DNA from: Chryseobacterium sp. CH21
Lineage (GTDB): Bacteria; Bacteroidota; Bacteroidia; Flavobacteriales; Weeksellaceae
Direction of reading: 5' to 3'
Length of the DNA stretch: 64,000 bases
Assembly: GCF_004119445.1 (NCBI RefSeq)
Contig: NZ_QICI01000019.1
Coordinates: forward strand, 1 to 64,000
Each line of letters opens with the position of its first letter. Position 1 is the stretch's first letter. The position numbers and the translations under genes are program-made. The notes beneath the pieces were generated by a model that saw only the letters and a program-made list of their open reading frames with translations, was not told the DNA's origin and ran no database searches. Shown here one piece after another: positions 8,605 to 17,030 of the stretch.

Positions 8605-8699
8605 CGGGATGTGGGTGGTTAAAAAGTTGATGTAGGTTAAGAAAGGAAATTGGAGAAGTAAAAAGGGGTGAGAGAGCTCATAAAGTGAAGGTCATTTAT

Positions 8700-8860
8700 A
8701 GGTTGGATTACGCAAAGACGCGATTTTTTTCAATATGTTTTTAAGGCGCAAGGATTTTATCTGTGATAAAATTTTATACTGGATATTTTTTCTTGCGATG
8801 ATTAAATAAGTGCAAGCATCTGCGATATCTGTGAAAATCTGTGGGAGATTATGATATTCT
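8700..8860. repeat. Non-coding region with degenerate 'ACGCAAAGACGC' and 'ATCTGTGGGA' repeats
   Basis: Part of a 438-bp gap without a gene (8576-9013). It contains GGATTACGCAAAGACGCGA, AAGGCGCAAGGATTTT and TCTGCGATATCTGTGAAAATCTGTGGGAGA. These low-complexity strings recur, in variant form, between genes of many bacteria. I see no ORF or RNA gene here. Confidence 0.5.
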
Positions 8861-8903
8861 GAAGATCAAAAAAACTAATAAGTATACGAAGGATAGATTT
8901 TAA

Positions 8904-8990
8904 GTTTTGGCTAAAGCCAATTGATTAATTTCTAAAAGAAAAACGGGCTCCCTTCGACTACGCTCAGGATAATAGCCCATTCCTATTGAT
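8904..8990. repeat. GGCTAAAGCC dispersed repeat, copy 1, interrupted by a CCTTCGACTACGCTCAGG element
   Basis: GTTTTGGCTAAAGCCAATTGATT is followed by CGGGCT ... AGCCCATTCCTATTGAT. Both halves match copy 2 at 9581-9646. The second stem is split at 8951-8968 by the common bacterial repeat CCTTCGACTACGCTCAGG, also present inverted at 25659-25676. One repeat therefore appears nested in another. Confidence 0.65.
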
Positions 8991-9013
8991 ATTTTAGATT
9001 TAAAAATTGAAAT

Positions 9014-9535
9014 TTATTTTTTAAAAATAATGGTGGTATAATCTGTATTATAAGTTCTTGTTTCGACACTGAGTTTATTTAAAAGAATTTCGGCTTCAAG
9101 TCTTATATTTTTCCATGTTTCATGGTGATCTAAAAAGTCCCAGTCCCAAATTTCTACAGGGATATCATCTACTTTCTTTTTAAAATTCAGAAGGTCTTCC
9201 TTAAAAGATTCGTCAATGAGTTTATTTCTGAAAATGGTATCAAATAAAACAGGGAGGAATGCATAATCAAGTTCTTCATACAGTTCTGCCAATGGGTCTA
9301 TTAAAATGGGAGCCATCTCATCCAATTGGTCTACATTATAGGTATAAAGAATCAGTGAGTTTATAATATTGGTATAATAGAAATTCACATGTTCACCATA
9401 TTGAAGCAATTCTTCCTGAAGTAATTCTTCTTCAGTAAACCCAGTATCATCAAGATCTTCAACAATAGCCTCATTTTTCTGCTTCTTACTTTTTTTGTTT
9501 GAAGGAAAAAGTTTATTTAAAAAATTAAGCTTCAT
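9014..9535 (-). CDS. Hypothetical acidic protein
   Basis: 173 aa from the ATG at 9535 (MKLNFLNKLFPSNKK). The frame extends 22 codons further, but that part is translated from a dispersed repeat. After a basic N-terminus (KKSKKQK) the protein is acidic and looks alpha-helical (TEEELLQEELLQYGEHV, DELDYAFLPVLFDTIF-like). It has no signal peptide or membrane segment, and I recognise no family. It is flanked on both sides by copies of the GGCTAAAGCC repeat. Confidence 0.7.
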   Translation of the reverse strand: MKLNFLNKLFPSNKKSKKQKNEAIVEDLDDTGFTEEELLQEELLQYGEHVNFYYTNIINSLILYTYNVDQLDEMAPILIDPLAELYEELDYAFLPVLFDTIFRNKLIDESFKEDLLNFKKKVDDIPVEIWDWDFLDHHETWKNIRLEAEILLNKLSVETRTYNTDYTTIIFKK

Positions 9536-9580
9536 GATAAATAATTTTGGTTTTTTAAAAAAAATTGCAAAAAAAGATAG

Positions 9581-9646
9581 GTTTTGGCTAAAGCCGATCA
9601 ATAAATATGGAAAGAGAAAACGGGCTAAAGCCCGCTCCTATTGAAT
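9581..9646. repeat. GGCTAAAGCC dispersed repeat, copy 2
   Basis: GTTTTGGCTAAAGCCGATCAAT, then AAACGGGCTAAAGCCCGCTCCTATTGA. Two short stem-loops (GGCT-AAA-GCC and CGGGCT-AAA-GCCCG) lie in tandem. It matches 8904-8990 apart from the insertion in copy 1, and forms the 5' flank of the hypothetical gene. Confidence 0.7.
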
Positions 9647-9685
9647 TGTATGATGCAATTTTAAATTAATTTCAAAACAGATTAC

Positions 9686-9722
9686 ATTACTAATTTCTAA
9701 CCTCTAACTTCTAGTTTCTAAT
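9686..9722. repeat. TTCTAACYTCTA low-complexity repeat
   Basis: CTAATTTCTAACCTCTAACTT followed by CTAGTTTCTAATTT, the same theme as the block at about 2260-2300. It abuts the 3' end of the sugar transporter gene. Confidence 0.5.
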
Positions 9723-11141
9723 TTAAAAATGCACCTGCTTGATTTCTTCTTCAATTTCCTTTGGCGTTTCATCTTCTGATTTTACAAAAATCATCGTTAC
9801 TACAGCTCCAATCAGCATGCAAACACCACCTACAACAACATAATCCATAGCCTGCTTTCCAAAAACACCACTTACAATAGGGCCTCCGAATAAACCATTG
9901 ATGATCTGCGGAATCACAATAAAGAAGTTGAATATGCCCATATAAACACCCATTTTTCGTTGTGGAATCACCTCAATAAGCATAGCATAAGGCATTGCCA
10001 GAATACTAGCCCAGGCAAAACCTAATCCGATCATTGAAATCCATAGGTTGTTGACATCTCTAATAAAATACATTGAAACAAGCCCCAAACCTCCACACAA
10101 TAAAGCTAAGGCATGAGTCTGTTTTTTACCAATAAACTTAGCTATAGGCGTCAACAGAAAGGCAAACGGGATTGCCCAAAGATTATACATCCCAAAGAGC
10201 TTTCCTGTTAAGTCTCCTGCGTCATTGAATGCTTTGGAATGGGTATCTTCCGGAGAAAGTCCAAAATGATGGGTTGCCAATGCACTGGTGGTAAATACCC
10301 ACATGGTAAACAATGCAAACCATGAGAAAAACTGAACAATTCCCAGCTTTTTCATCTGTATAGGAATCGCAGCAAAATCTTTGAAGATATCTGAAAACTT
10401 GGAATTATGTTGTTCTCCTTCTTTTCCATCTTCAAAATCAGCAAACTCCTGTGGGGAATACTCTCTGGTTGTCATAATGGTGTACAGAATTGATATGATA
10501 AGCAAAGCTGCACCAATATAAAAGGAATAAATGACATTATCTGCTACAAACCCTTCTGGTGCTTCATTGGAAATCCCCATTTTTGTTAACCAATCCGGTA
10601 GATATGAACCCAATACCGCTCCAATTCCGATCAGAATAGTTTGTACAGAAAATCCTATGGTACCCTGATGTTTTGGGAGCATATCTCCCACCAGGGCTCT
10701 GAAAGGCTCCATTGCAATATTCACTGAAGCATCCATCATAGCCAGAAATATTACGGCTAATAAAAGAGCATTAGCTGCAAACATCTGGGTAACAGAAGCA
10801 GCATTTGGAAGTAAAACCAGACCGATGGCACACAAAACAGCCCCAATTAAGAAATAAGGCTTTCTTCTTCCCAGCGGACTCCATGTATTATCACCCATGT
10901 GACCGATAATAGGCTGAACAATCAAACCTGTAACAGGAGCCACCAGCCAGAACCAGGATAATTCGTGAACATCAGCTCCTAAATTCCCAAGAATACGGCT
11001 CGCATTTCCATTCTGTAAACCAAATGCCATCTGAATTCCCAGGAATCCCATGCTCATATTGATAATCTGGAGCATCGATAAGTCCGGTTTTTTCCTTTTT
11101 CCTATCTTCCCAGTATCATATTTCCCCATCATTATTGCCAT
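9723..11141 (-). CDS. MFS sugar transporter (maltose/maltodextrin type, SLC45/GPH-like)
   Basis: 472 aa with about 12 hydrophobic segments. It has SLC45/GPH-type loops (GHMGDNTWSPLGRRKPYFLIGA after TM2; a long charged central loop at about 225-260). It likely imports maltose or oligosaccharides across the inner membrane, which fits the amylase and Sus genes nearby. Its ATG overlaps the stop of the preceding gene (TAATG); in-frame ATGs at codons 4 and 5 are alternative starts. The order GH13, NTF2-like, MFS is co-oriented and tightly packed, suggesting one operon. Confidence 0.85.
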   Translation of the reverse strand: MAIMMGKYDTGKIGKRKKPDLSMLQIINMSMGFLGIQMAFGLQNGNASRILGNLGADVHELSWFWLVAPVTGLIVQPIIGHMGDNTWSPLGRRKPYFLIGAVLCAIGLVLLPNAASVTQMFAANALLLAVIFLAMMDASVNIAMEPFRALVGDMLPKHQGTIGFSVQTILIGIGAVLGSYLPDWLTKMGISNEAPEGFVADNVIYSFYIGAALLIISILYTIMTTREYSPQEFADFEDGKEGEQHNSKFSDIFKDFAAIPIQMKKLGIVQFFSWFALFTMWVFTTSALATHHFGLSPEDTHSKAFNDAGDLTGKLFGMYNLWAIPFAFLLTPIAKFIGKKQTHALALLCGGLGLVSMYFIRDVNNLWISMIGLGFAWASILAMPYAMLIEVIPQRKMGVYMGIFNFFIVIPQIINGLFGGPIVSGVFGKQAMDYVVVGGVCMLIGAVVTMIFVKSEDETPKEIEEEIKQVHF

Positions 11142-11659
11142 TATGACTTCAGTTTTTGAATTAATGCATCTTCGATAGGGGCTTTTTCAGGAACCACTTT
11201 ATCTACCACTTCATTAGGAACCGTCATGGAAAGAACATATTGTTTTACCTTCCAGCTTCCGTTGATTTTTTCTACCACACCGGAACCTCTGCAAATTTTC
11301 ATTTGGGTATCCAATAGCTCATCAAACCACGCCAGTTTTCCATCTTTATTGAAATAAACATTTCTTTTAAGAGCCTTAAAATTCCAGGTTTTCTTTTTAT
11401 CAAAATAAGGTTTTGCCCACACCATGAATTCTTTTTTATTCCAGATTTCGGTAGCATCTGTTCCAATGAAGGTTGATTCATCTGCAAAGAAATTGAAATA
11501 AGTATTGTAATCCGCTTTTGCAGCAGCTACATTGAACGCATCAAGCATGGTACTGATTTCTGATTTTTCTTTCTCAAATGTATTTTTTGATTGTGCAGTG
11601 AGTATAGAAAATCCCAGTACAAATAGGATTAGCGTATAAACTGTCGTTAGTTTTTTCAT
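11141..11659 (-). CDS. Secreted SnoaL/NTF2-like protein
   Basis: 172 aa. A signal peptide (MKKLTTVYTLILFVLGFSILTAQ) precedes an NTF2-like cone fold: helix (EISTMLDAFNVAAAKADYNTYFNFFADESTF) then strands ending in NGSWKVKQYVLSM. Proteins of this type in Bacteroidota are usually annotated as nuclear transport factor 2 family; catalysis cannot be inferred. It lies 9 bp after the amylase gene and overlaps the transporter start by 1 base, so it is translationally coupled. A distant paralogue is at 41483-41983. Confidence 0.8.
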   Translation of the reverse strand: MKKLTTVYTLILFVLGFSILTAQSKNTFEKEKSEISTMLDAFNVAAAKADYNTYFNFFADESTFIGTDATEIWNKKEFMVWAKPYFDKKKTWNFKALKRNVYFNKDGKLAWFDELLDTQMKICRGSGVVEKINGSWKVKQYVLSMTVPNEVVDKVVPEKAPIEDALIQKLKS

Positions 11660-11668
11660 GTATAATAA

Positions 11669-13540
11669 TTATTTTTCGAGTTCAATAATCAACGGAGTTT
11701 TTGCAGAAATATTCATAGTATTTTGTAATGATATTTCTTTTCCTGATATAATTTCTTTTCCTTTTGTAAATCCTTTAAGAGATTCAGCAAAACGTTTCAG
11801 GTCTAATGTCTGATCTTTTTCTTTATTGTTGATCACTACCATTACACTTTCTTTGTCATTATATCTGAAATAAACAAAGACACCATCCTGAGGAACGAAA
11901 TTTTTAGTTTTCCCGTTATGAATCACATCTTTACCTTTTCTCCAGTTCAGTAATTTTTGAGTAAACTGAAAAAATTCTTTCTGTTCCGGAGTCTGAGCGG
12001 ATGGCAGGAAAGCATTTTGTTTGTCAGACTTCCAGCCACCCGGAAAATCTCTGCGGATATCGGCATCTCCTCCGGCATTTTTATCGCCACGCATTCCTAT
12101 TTCTGATCCGTAGTAAATTTGCGGAGTTCCCCGAACTGTTGAAATCAGGGCAATTGCCATTTTATAAGCATCCGGATTGGCATTAAAGATTTCGTTCCAT
12201 CTTTCGGTGTCATGATTTTCGAAGAAAACTAAAAGATTTTTAAGATCCGGATATAGGAAATCACTGGTAAAAGTATCATAAATCCTTATCATACCTTTGT
12301 CCCACCCTTCTTTTTCTTTAAGGGCTTTCGGCATATTTTCAAACAGCATAAAATCCATTACCGATGGTAAGTTTGAATTGTATCCTGCAATCTCCCCCAC
12401 TTTGGAATCTTTTTGCCATGCTGCAATTTGTGCGGCTGTATACAACCAGGTTTCGCCTACGATATTGAATTTCGGATATTCATCAGTAATTGCCTTTGCC
12501 CATTTTGCCATCGCATCTTTATCATTATAAGGATAGGTATCTACACGAAACCCTCCCAGTTCGGCATATTCTATCCACCAGATGGCATTTTGAGTCAGAT
12601 ATTTTAAAACTAGTGGATTTTTCTGATTGATATCCGGCATGGTTTTGTCAAACCATCCGTCCAGCGCAGATTTTTTATCAATATCCGAAGCATTAATGTC
12701 AAATTGTGTTGTCGTTTTATAATTGGAACGTTTAAATCCATTCTCTCCTTCATCGAACCAGTGTATCCAGTCTTTTGATGGCAGATCTTTGATCATCCAG
12801 TGTGAACTCCCCCAATGGTTGGTTACATAATCCATTACCAACATCATTTTTCGTTTGTTCAGCTCCTGAGATAAAGTTTTGTATTCCTCATTGGTACCGT
12901 AGCGGCCGTCTATTTTGTACAGATCGGTTTGGGCATAGCCATGATAAGAATATACTTTTTCGTTATCCTCATTTACAGGGGTAAGCCATACTGCTGTAGC
13001 TCCAAGATTCTGAATATAATCCAGATTGTTTATAATACCACGGAGATCTCCACCATGCCTTCCATTAGGCAGACTTCGGTTTGCTTTTTCTGTAAGTTCA
13101 GGTTTCGAGTCATTCTTCTCATCACCATTAGCAAAACGGTCTGGCATGATCAGGTACATCACATCTTTTGAGGTAAAAGATTCCCGGTTGGCAGAACCTG
13201 ATTCTCTCTGCTTAAGTTCATAAATATAAGAACCGATGTTTTTTTTATCTTTTTTAATATTGATAGTAAACTTCGGAATGTTTATTTCGTTGGTATTGAC
13301 TGTAATAAAAACATAGTTCGGATTTTCTACTTTCTTGATGTCTTTGATCTGAATTCCATCCGAAAGTATAATTTCGTTATGGGCAATGTCTTTTCCGTAA
13401 ACAAGAATCTGAAGTTCTGGATTTTTCATTCCCTTCCACCAAAAAGCAGGTTCTACTCTTTCCAATGTTTTTTGGGAAAAAGCGACAGAAGCTATTGAAA
13501 GGGCTAATGCGGCGTATATTGTCTTCATATTAGTGTTCAA
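11669..13540 (-). CDS. GH13 alpha-amylase / neopullulanase-like enzyme (SusA type)
   Basis: 623 aa with a signal peptide (best start the internal MKTIYAALALS, ending VAFSQ). An N-terminal beta domain (about 25-115) like cyclomaltodextrinase N-domains precedes the GH13 barrel. Conserved regions: DYVTNHWG (I), GGFRVDTY with the nucleophile Asp (II), NIVGETW with the acid/base Glu (III) and FFENHDTERW (IV). It probably cleaves alpha-1,4-glucans to maltodextrins in the periplasm. It is the first gene of the unit with the NTF2-like protein and MFS transporter, so cleavage and inner-membrane uptake look coupled. Confidence 0.92.
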   Translation of the reverse strand: MNTNMKTIYAALALSIASVAFSQKTLERVEPAFWWKGMKNPELQILVYGKDIAHNEIILSDGIQIKDIKKVENPNYVFITVNTNEINIPKFTINIKKDKKNIGSYIYELKQRESGSANRESFTSKDVMYLIMPDRFANGDEKNDSKPELTEKANRSLPNGRHGGDLRGIINNLDYIQNLGATAVWLTPVNEDNEKVYSYHGYAQTDLYKIDGRYGTNEEYKTLSQELNKRKMMLVMDYVTNHWGSSHWMIKDLPSKDWIHWFDEGENGFKRSNYKTTTQFDINASDIDKKSALDGWFDKTMPDINQKNPLVLKYLTQNAIWWIEYAELGGFRVDTYPYNDKDAMAKWAKAITDEYPKFNIVGETWLYTAAQIAAWQKDSKVGEIAGYNSNLPSVMDFMLFENMPKALKEKEGWDKGMIRIYDTFTSDFLYPDLKNLLVFFENHDTERWNEIFNANPDAYKMAIALISTVRGTPQIYYGSEIGMRGDKNAGGDADIRRDFPGGWKSDKQNAFLPSAQTPEQKEFFQFTQKLLNWRKGKDVIHNGKTKNFVPQDGVFVYFRYNDKESVMVVINNKEKDQTLDLKRFAESLKGFTKGKEIISGKEISLQNTMNISAKTPLIIELEK

Positions 13541-13733
13541 TTTAGCATTAAATTTTCATATATCCATTCAAAAATGGAGCGCATAGCGTCTTTTTTATCA
13601 CTATTAATATAAATTTTCAAAATTTAACCCATTATTTAGATTTTCATTTGAAAAAACTTAAACTTTTCATAAAAAATTCATCCTGAAAATTGATTTTTCA
13701 TCCTTTTTATTTCTAGTTTTACAGAAAAAAGAA

Positions 13734-14726
13734 ATGTTTGATTTCAGTAATATGTTCAAAACAGAGGGACCAGACGTTGTTTACAGCTGGACTATTCCTG
13801 TATTTGCTGTGATTATTTTTATAGAGATGGCTTACAGTCATTTTAATAAGGAAAAGATTTACGAGACGAAAGATGTAGCTACCAATGTTCTTTTTGCTTT
13901 GCTTAATTATGGATTAGACATCATTATGAAAGGTTTCTCGTTGTTTGTCATGATGTTCTTTTACCATCACCGTATCTTCGACTGGCAAGAAGGTATCTGG
14001 TATTGGATTGCGGTATTCCTTGCTCAGGATTTTGCTTATTATGTCCATCATTACGTAGATCATCACTCAAGGGTTTTCTGGGCGGTACATATTACCCATC
14101 ATAATTCTGATTATTTCAATATCAGTACAGGATTCAGAAGTCCTGTATTTCAGCCGTTGTACAGATATCTGTTTTTCTCTCCGTTAGCTTTTATGGGATT
14201 TCATCCTTGGCATATTCTGGTAGCCTACTCTGCAATACAGATTTATGGTACTTTTGTTCATACCCAATCCATTAAAAGTATGGGATTTCTAGAATATATT
14301 CTGGTTACTCCTTCTCATCATAGGGTACATCATGCCTGTAATATCAAGTATCTGGATCGCAATATGGGAATGGGACTGATTATCTGGGATAAAATTTTCG
14401 GAACTTTCGAAAAAGAAGACCCTGAAGTACCTGTTAAATATGGGGTTTATCCAAAAATTAAATCTAAAGACCCCGCTACCATGCTTTTCTATGAATGGAG
14501 AAGAATAGGAAAAGATATCAGACAACCGGGATTATCGTTTAAAAATCGTATAAAGTATCTTTTTTATTCACCGGGATGGCGACATGATGGTACTGGAAAA
14601 ACGGTAAAGCAATATCAAAAAGAATATAAAGAAAAGATAAAAAACAGAACCTCATCTGTAAAAGAACAAACATCAGAAACTGAATATCAATATTCAGCAC
14701 TGAATCAGCATGCAGGAGATAAATAA
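13734..14726 (+). CDS. Fatty acid hydroxylase / sterol desaturase family membrane protein
   Basis: 330 aa, integral membrane di-iron enzyme. The His clusters are visible: HHYVDHH (about 104-110), HITHH (about 117-121) and HRVHH (about 200-204). About four hydrophobic segments surround them. The family uses O2 to hydroxylate or desaturate lipids; in Bacteroidota the substrate is usually unknown. It is the only plus-strand gene within the starch locus, so it is probably independently regulated. The tail (about 290-330) is polar and low in complexity. Confidence 0.88.
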   Translation: MFDFSNMFKTEGPDVVYSWTIPVFAVIIFIEMAYSHFNKEKIYETKDVATNVLFALLNYGLDIIMKGFSLFVMMFFYHHRIFDWQEGIWYWIAVFLAQDFAYYVHHYVDHHSRVFWAVHITHHNSDYFNISTGFRSPVFQPLYRYLFFSPLAFMGFHPWHILVAYSAIQIYGTFVHTQSIKSMGFLEYILVTPSHHRVHHACNIKYLDRNMGMGLIIWDKIFGTFEKEDPEVPVKYGVYPKIKSKDPATMLFYEWRRIGKDIRQPGLSFKNRIKYLFYSPGWRHDGTGKTVKQYQKEYKEKIKNRTSSVKEQTSETEYQYSALNQHAGDK

Positions 14727-14734
14727 TCTCTCAT

Positions 14735-14775
14735 TAAAAAAATACCCCGGAACATCAATATCTGATGAACCGGGG
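14735..14775 (-). terminator. Rho-independent terminator of the sus operon
   Basis: Arms CCCCGGAACATCA and TGATGAACCGGGG form a GC-rich stem with a 2-nt internal mismatch. On the minus strand it is followed by a T-run (complement of 14736-14743). It lies about 20 bp beyond the GH97 stop, and 18 bp after the plus-strand hydroxylase stop. Confidence 0.8.
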
Positions 14776-14795
14776 CACCTTAGTGTCTCTTCAAA

Positions 14796-16952
14796 TTATT
14801 TTACCGGCTTAATAGAAATTGCGAACCCGCCACTTCTTGCCATTTTAAAATTAATTTTTGATTTACTTGTAATCTCTTTTTTATAGATATTATAGCTTTG
14901 AGGATTATCAATATAATCAGCATCTTTTCCATCTTCATAGATTGTTGCTTCATATTTCTTTCCTTTGTCTAAGAAAGAGAAGTCTACTGCATAATCACGT
15001 TTGTTTTCATCGGTAATACCTCCTACAAACCAATTTTCAGTCCCTTTTGCTTTTCTTGCCGTGATGACATAATCTCCAGGTTCTGCAGATAAGATCTTTG
15101 TATCATCCCAATCTGCTGCTACATCCTTGATAAACTGGAAGGCATCCATATGCTTTTTGTAGTTCTCAGGAAGGTCTGCAGCCATCTGAAGCGGCATATA
15201 CATCGTTACGTAAAGAGCTAACTGCTTTACCAGAGTAGTTTTTACAAAACGATTATCTCCAGGGAAATAATAGTCTAGTTTTGTCTGGAAAATTCCTGGT
15301 GTGTAATCCATAGAACCACCCATCCATCTTGTAAACGGAAGAACCGTCTGATGATCTGGCTTATTTCCTCCGAATGCTTCATATTCCGTTCCACGTGCAG
15401 CTTCTGCAGAAATATAGTTCGGATAGGTACGGCTTTCTCCTGTAGGACGTACAGATTCGTGAGAATTGACCATGATTTTATAGTCATTTGCTTTTTCTGC
15501 AATTCTGTAATAATGATTGATTGTCCATTGAGAATAATGATGCTCACCTCTAGGAATAATATCTCCTACATATCCTGTTTTTACCGCATCATACCCATAT
15601 TTGTTCATGGTTTGGAATGCTTTGTCTGCCCATCTTTCATAGTTCGTGGCAGAACCTGAGGTTTCGTGGTGCATGATCAGCTTTATTCCTTTTGAATGGG
15701 CATATTCATTCAACATTTTGATATCAAAATCCGGATAAGGGGTGATGAAATCGAAAACAAATTCTTTAGAGTGTCCGAACCAGTCTTCCCAACCAATGTT
15801 CCAACCTTCGATCAACAATCCCTGGAACCCGTTTTCTGCAGCAAAGTCAATGTATTCTTTAACTTTTGTATTATTGGCTGCGTGTTTTCCGTTTGGAGTT
15901 AATTTCGCAAAATCAGTTTTACCTAAATGAACGTTTTCAGCGGTGGAATACGCCCATTGTGATTTTCCGATGATCATTTCCCACCAAACTCCCATGTATT
16001 TTGTAGGGTGAATGTAAGAAGTGTCTGTGTACTTTGTAGGCTCATTAAGGTTGAAGATCATTTTAGAATCCATCACCTGTTCTGCTTTCGGAGCTACGAT
16101 AATCGTTCTCCAAGGCGTTACTGATGGTGTCTGAATGTATCCTTTTGCTCCCTGTCTATCGGCAGTCAAATGCGTTTTGAATTTAAAATTCTGTGCATCT
16201 ACTTCAAGATGTGAAGCCGGATAGTCTAATACTGCAGCTTCTGCAACGTTGATATACAATGGTTCTTTTCCTTCTTTTTTAAGCATCAAAGGAGACTGAA
16301 CTGCATTTTTCACCAATGACTGAGAAGCATTGGCATCGTATGCTTTATCCCATTTTGCCGGAATTTCAGAAACTTTTGTTTCCTGATACTGGTATTCCTG
16401 AGAGTCATAATCTGCAACCATCCACCATGCCTTCATATCGGTAGGGAAATCAATTTCAGAATCTTCTTCTCTGATTACGAAATAATTAAGATTTTTTTGT
16501 TGTGGAAACTCATATCTGAAACCCAGACCATCATTGAACAATCTGAATTTCACTACAATACTTCTGTCTGTAGAAGCCTGATTCAGGGTAACTGCCAGCT
16601 CATTGTAGTTATTGATATAGTTTTTCTTTTCTCCTAAAACCGGTTGCCAGGTTTCATTTTTGGAGTCTCTTTTTTCATCTGTTTTTGCAAAACCGTTGTT
16701 CAGGTCGTATTTTGCATCTTCTGGTTTGGCTATTTCAGAAGCAAACTTTATGGCTGTGTCTTTAAATAATCTCAATCCCAATTTAGAATCTTCAACTACT
16801 ACTGCACCATTGTATTTCAGGTTATAGTAAGGTATTCCTCCTTTCAGCTGAAAATTCATTTCAAACTTTCCGTCCGGAGATTTTAAAGATTGGGCTTTCA
16901 AACCTGTAAACATCATTGAGAGCAAAAGCGCTCCAACTGTAATTTTCTTCAT
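14796..16952 (-). CDS. GH97 alpha-glucosidase (SusB type)
   Basis: 718 aa, full length for GH97, with a signal peptide (MKKITVGALLLSMMFTGLKAQ), so periplasmic. An N-terminal beta-sandwich precedes a TIM barrel with GLLIEGWNIGWEDWFG, MHHETSGSATNYERW, AVKTGYVGD and VNSHESVRPTG. The Glu residues in HHET and SHESV correspond in type to the inverting, SusB-like subgroup rather than the retaining alpha-galactosidase subgroup; this is by motif memory. It releases glucose from maltooligosaccharides. It is the last gene of the susC-D-E-B unit, 78 bp after susE with a hairpin between. Confidence 0.93.
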   Translation of the reverse strand: MKKITVGALLLSMMFTGLKAQSLKSPDGKFEMNFQLKGGIPYYNLKYNGAVVVEDSKLGLRLFKDTAIKFASEIAKPEDAKYDLNNGFAKTDEKRDSKNETWQPVLGEKKNYINNYNELAVTLNQASTDRSIVVKFRLFNDGLGFRYEFPQQKNLNYFVIREEDSEIDFPTDMKAWWMVADYDSQEYQYQETKVSEIPAKWDKAYDANASQSLVKNAVQSPLMLKKEGKEPLYINVAEAAVLDYPASHLEVDAQNFKFKTHLTADRQGAKGYIQTPSVTPWRTIIVAPKAEQVMDSKMIFNLNEPTKYTDTSYIHPTKYMGVWWEMIIGKSQWAYSTAENVHLGKTDFAKLTPNGKHAANNTKVKEYIDFAAENGFQGLLIEGWNIGWEDWFGHSKEFVFDFITPYPDFDIKMLNEYAHSKGIKLIMHHETSGSATNYERWADKAFQTMNKYGYDAVKTGYVGDIIPRGEHHYSQWTINHYYRIAEKANDYKIMVNSHESVRPTGESRTYPNYISAEAARGTEYEAFGGNKPDHQTVLPFTRWMGGSMDYTPGIFQTKLDYYFPGDNRFVKTTLVKQLALYVTMYMPLQMAADLPENYKKHMDAFQFIKDVAADWDDTKILSAEPGDYVITARKAKGTENWFVGGITDENKRDYAVDFSFLDKGKKYEATIYEDGKDADYIDNPQSYNIYKKEITSKSKINFKMARSGGFAISIKPVK

Positions 16953-16969
16953 AATGACTATTTAATTAA

Positions 16970-17009
16970 CTTAAAAATAGATAAAAGTGCTGCGGGAAAG
17001 CAGCACTTT
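16970..17009 (-). terminator. Intercistronic hairpin between susE and the GH97 gene
   Basis: Arms AAAGTGCTGC and GCAGCACTTT are exact complements around a 6-nt loop, followed on the minus strand by a T-rich tract. It may partly terminate or stabilise the susC-D-E message, lowering GH97 expression relative to the outer-membrane proteins. Confidence 0.7.
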
Positions 17010-17030
17010 GCTTTTATAAACTCAATATTC

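Noticed and set aside
8700..8860. CRISPR-like array
   Set aside because: The repeated strings differ in length and sequence and have no regular spacing; no cas genes are present.
9536..9601. N-terminal 22-residue extension of the hypothetical protein at 9014-9535
   Set aside because: It overlaps the GGCTAAAGCC dispersed repeat and looks unlike the rest of the protein.
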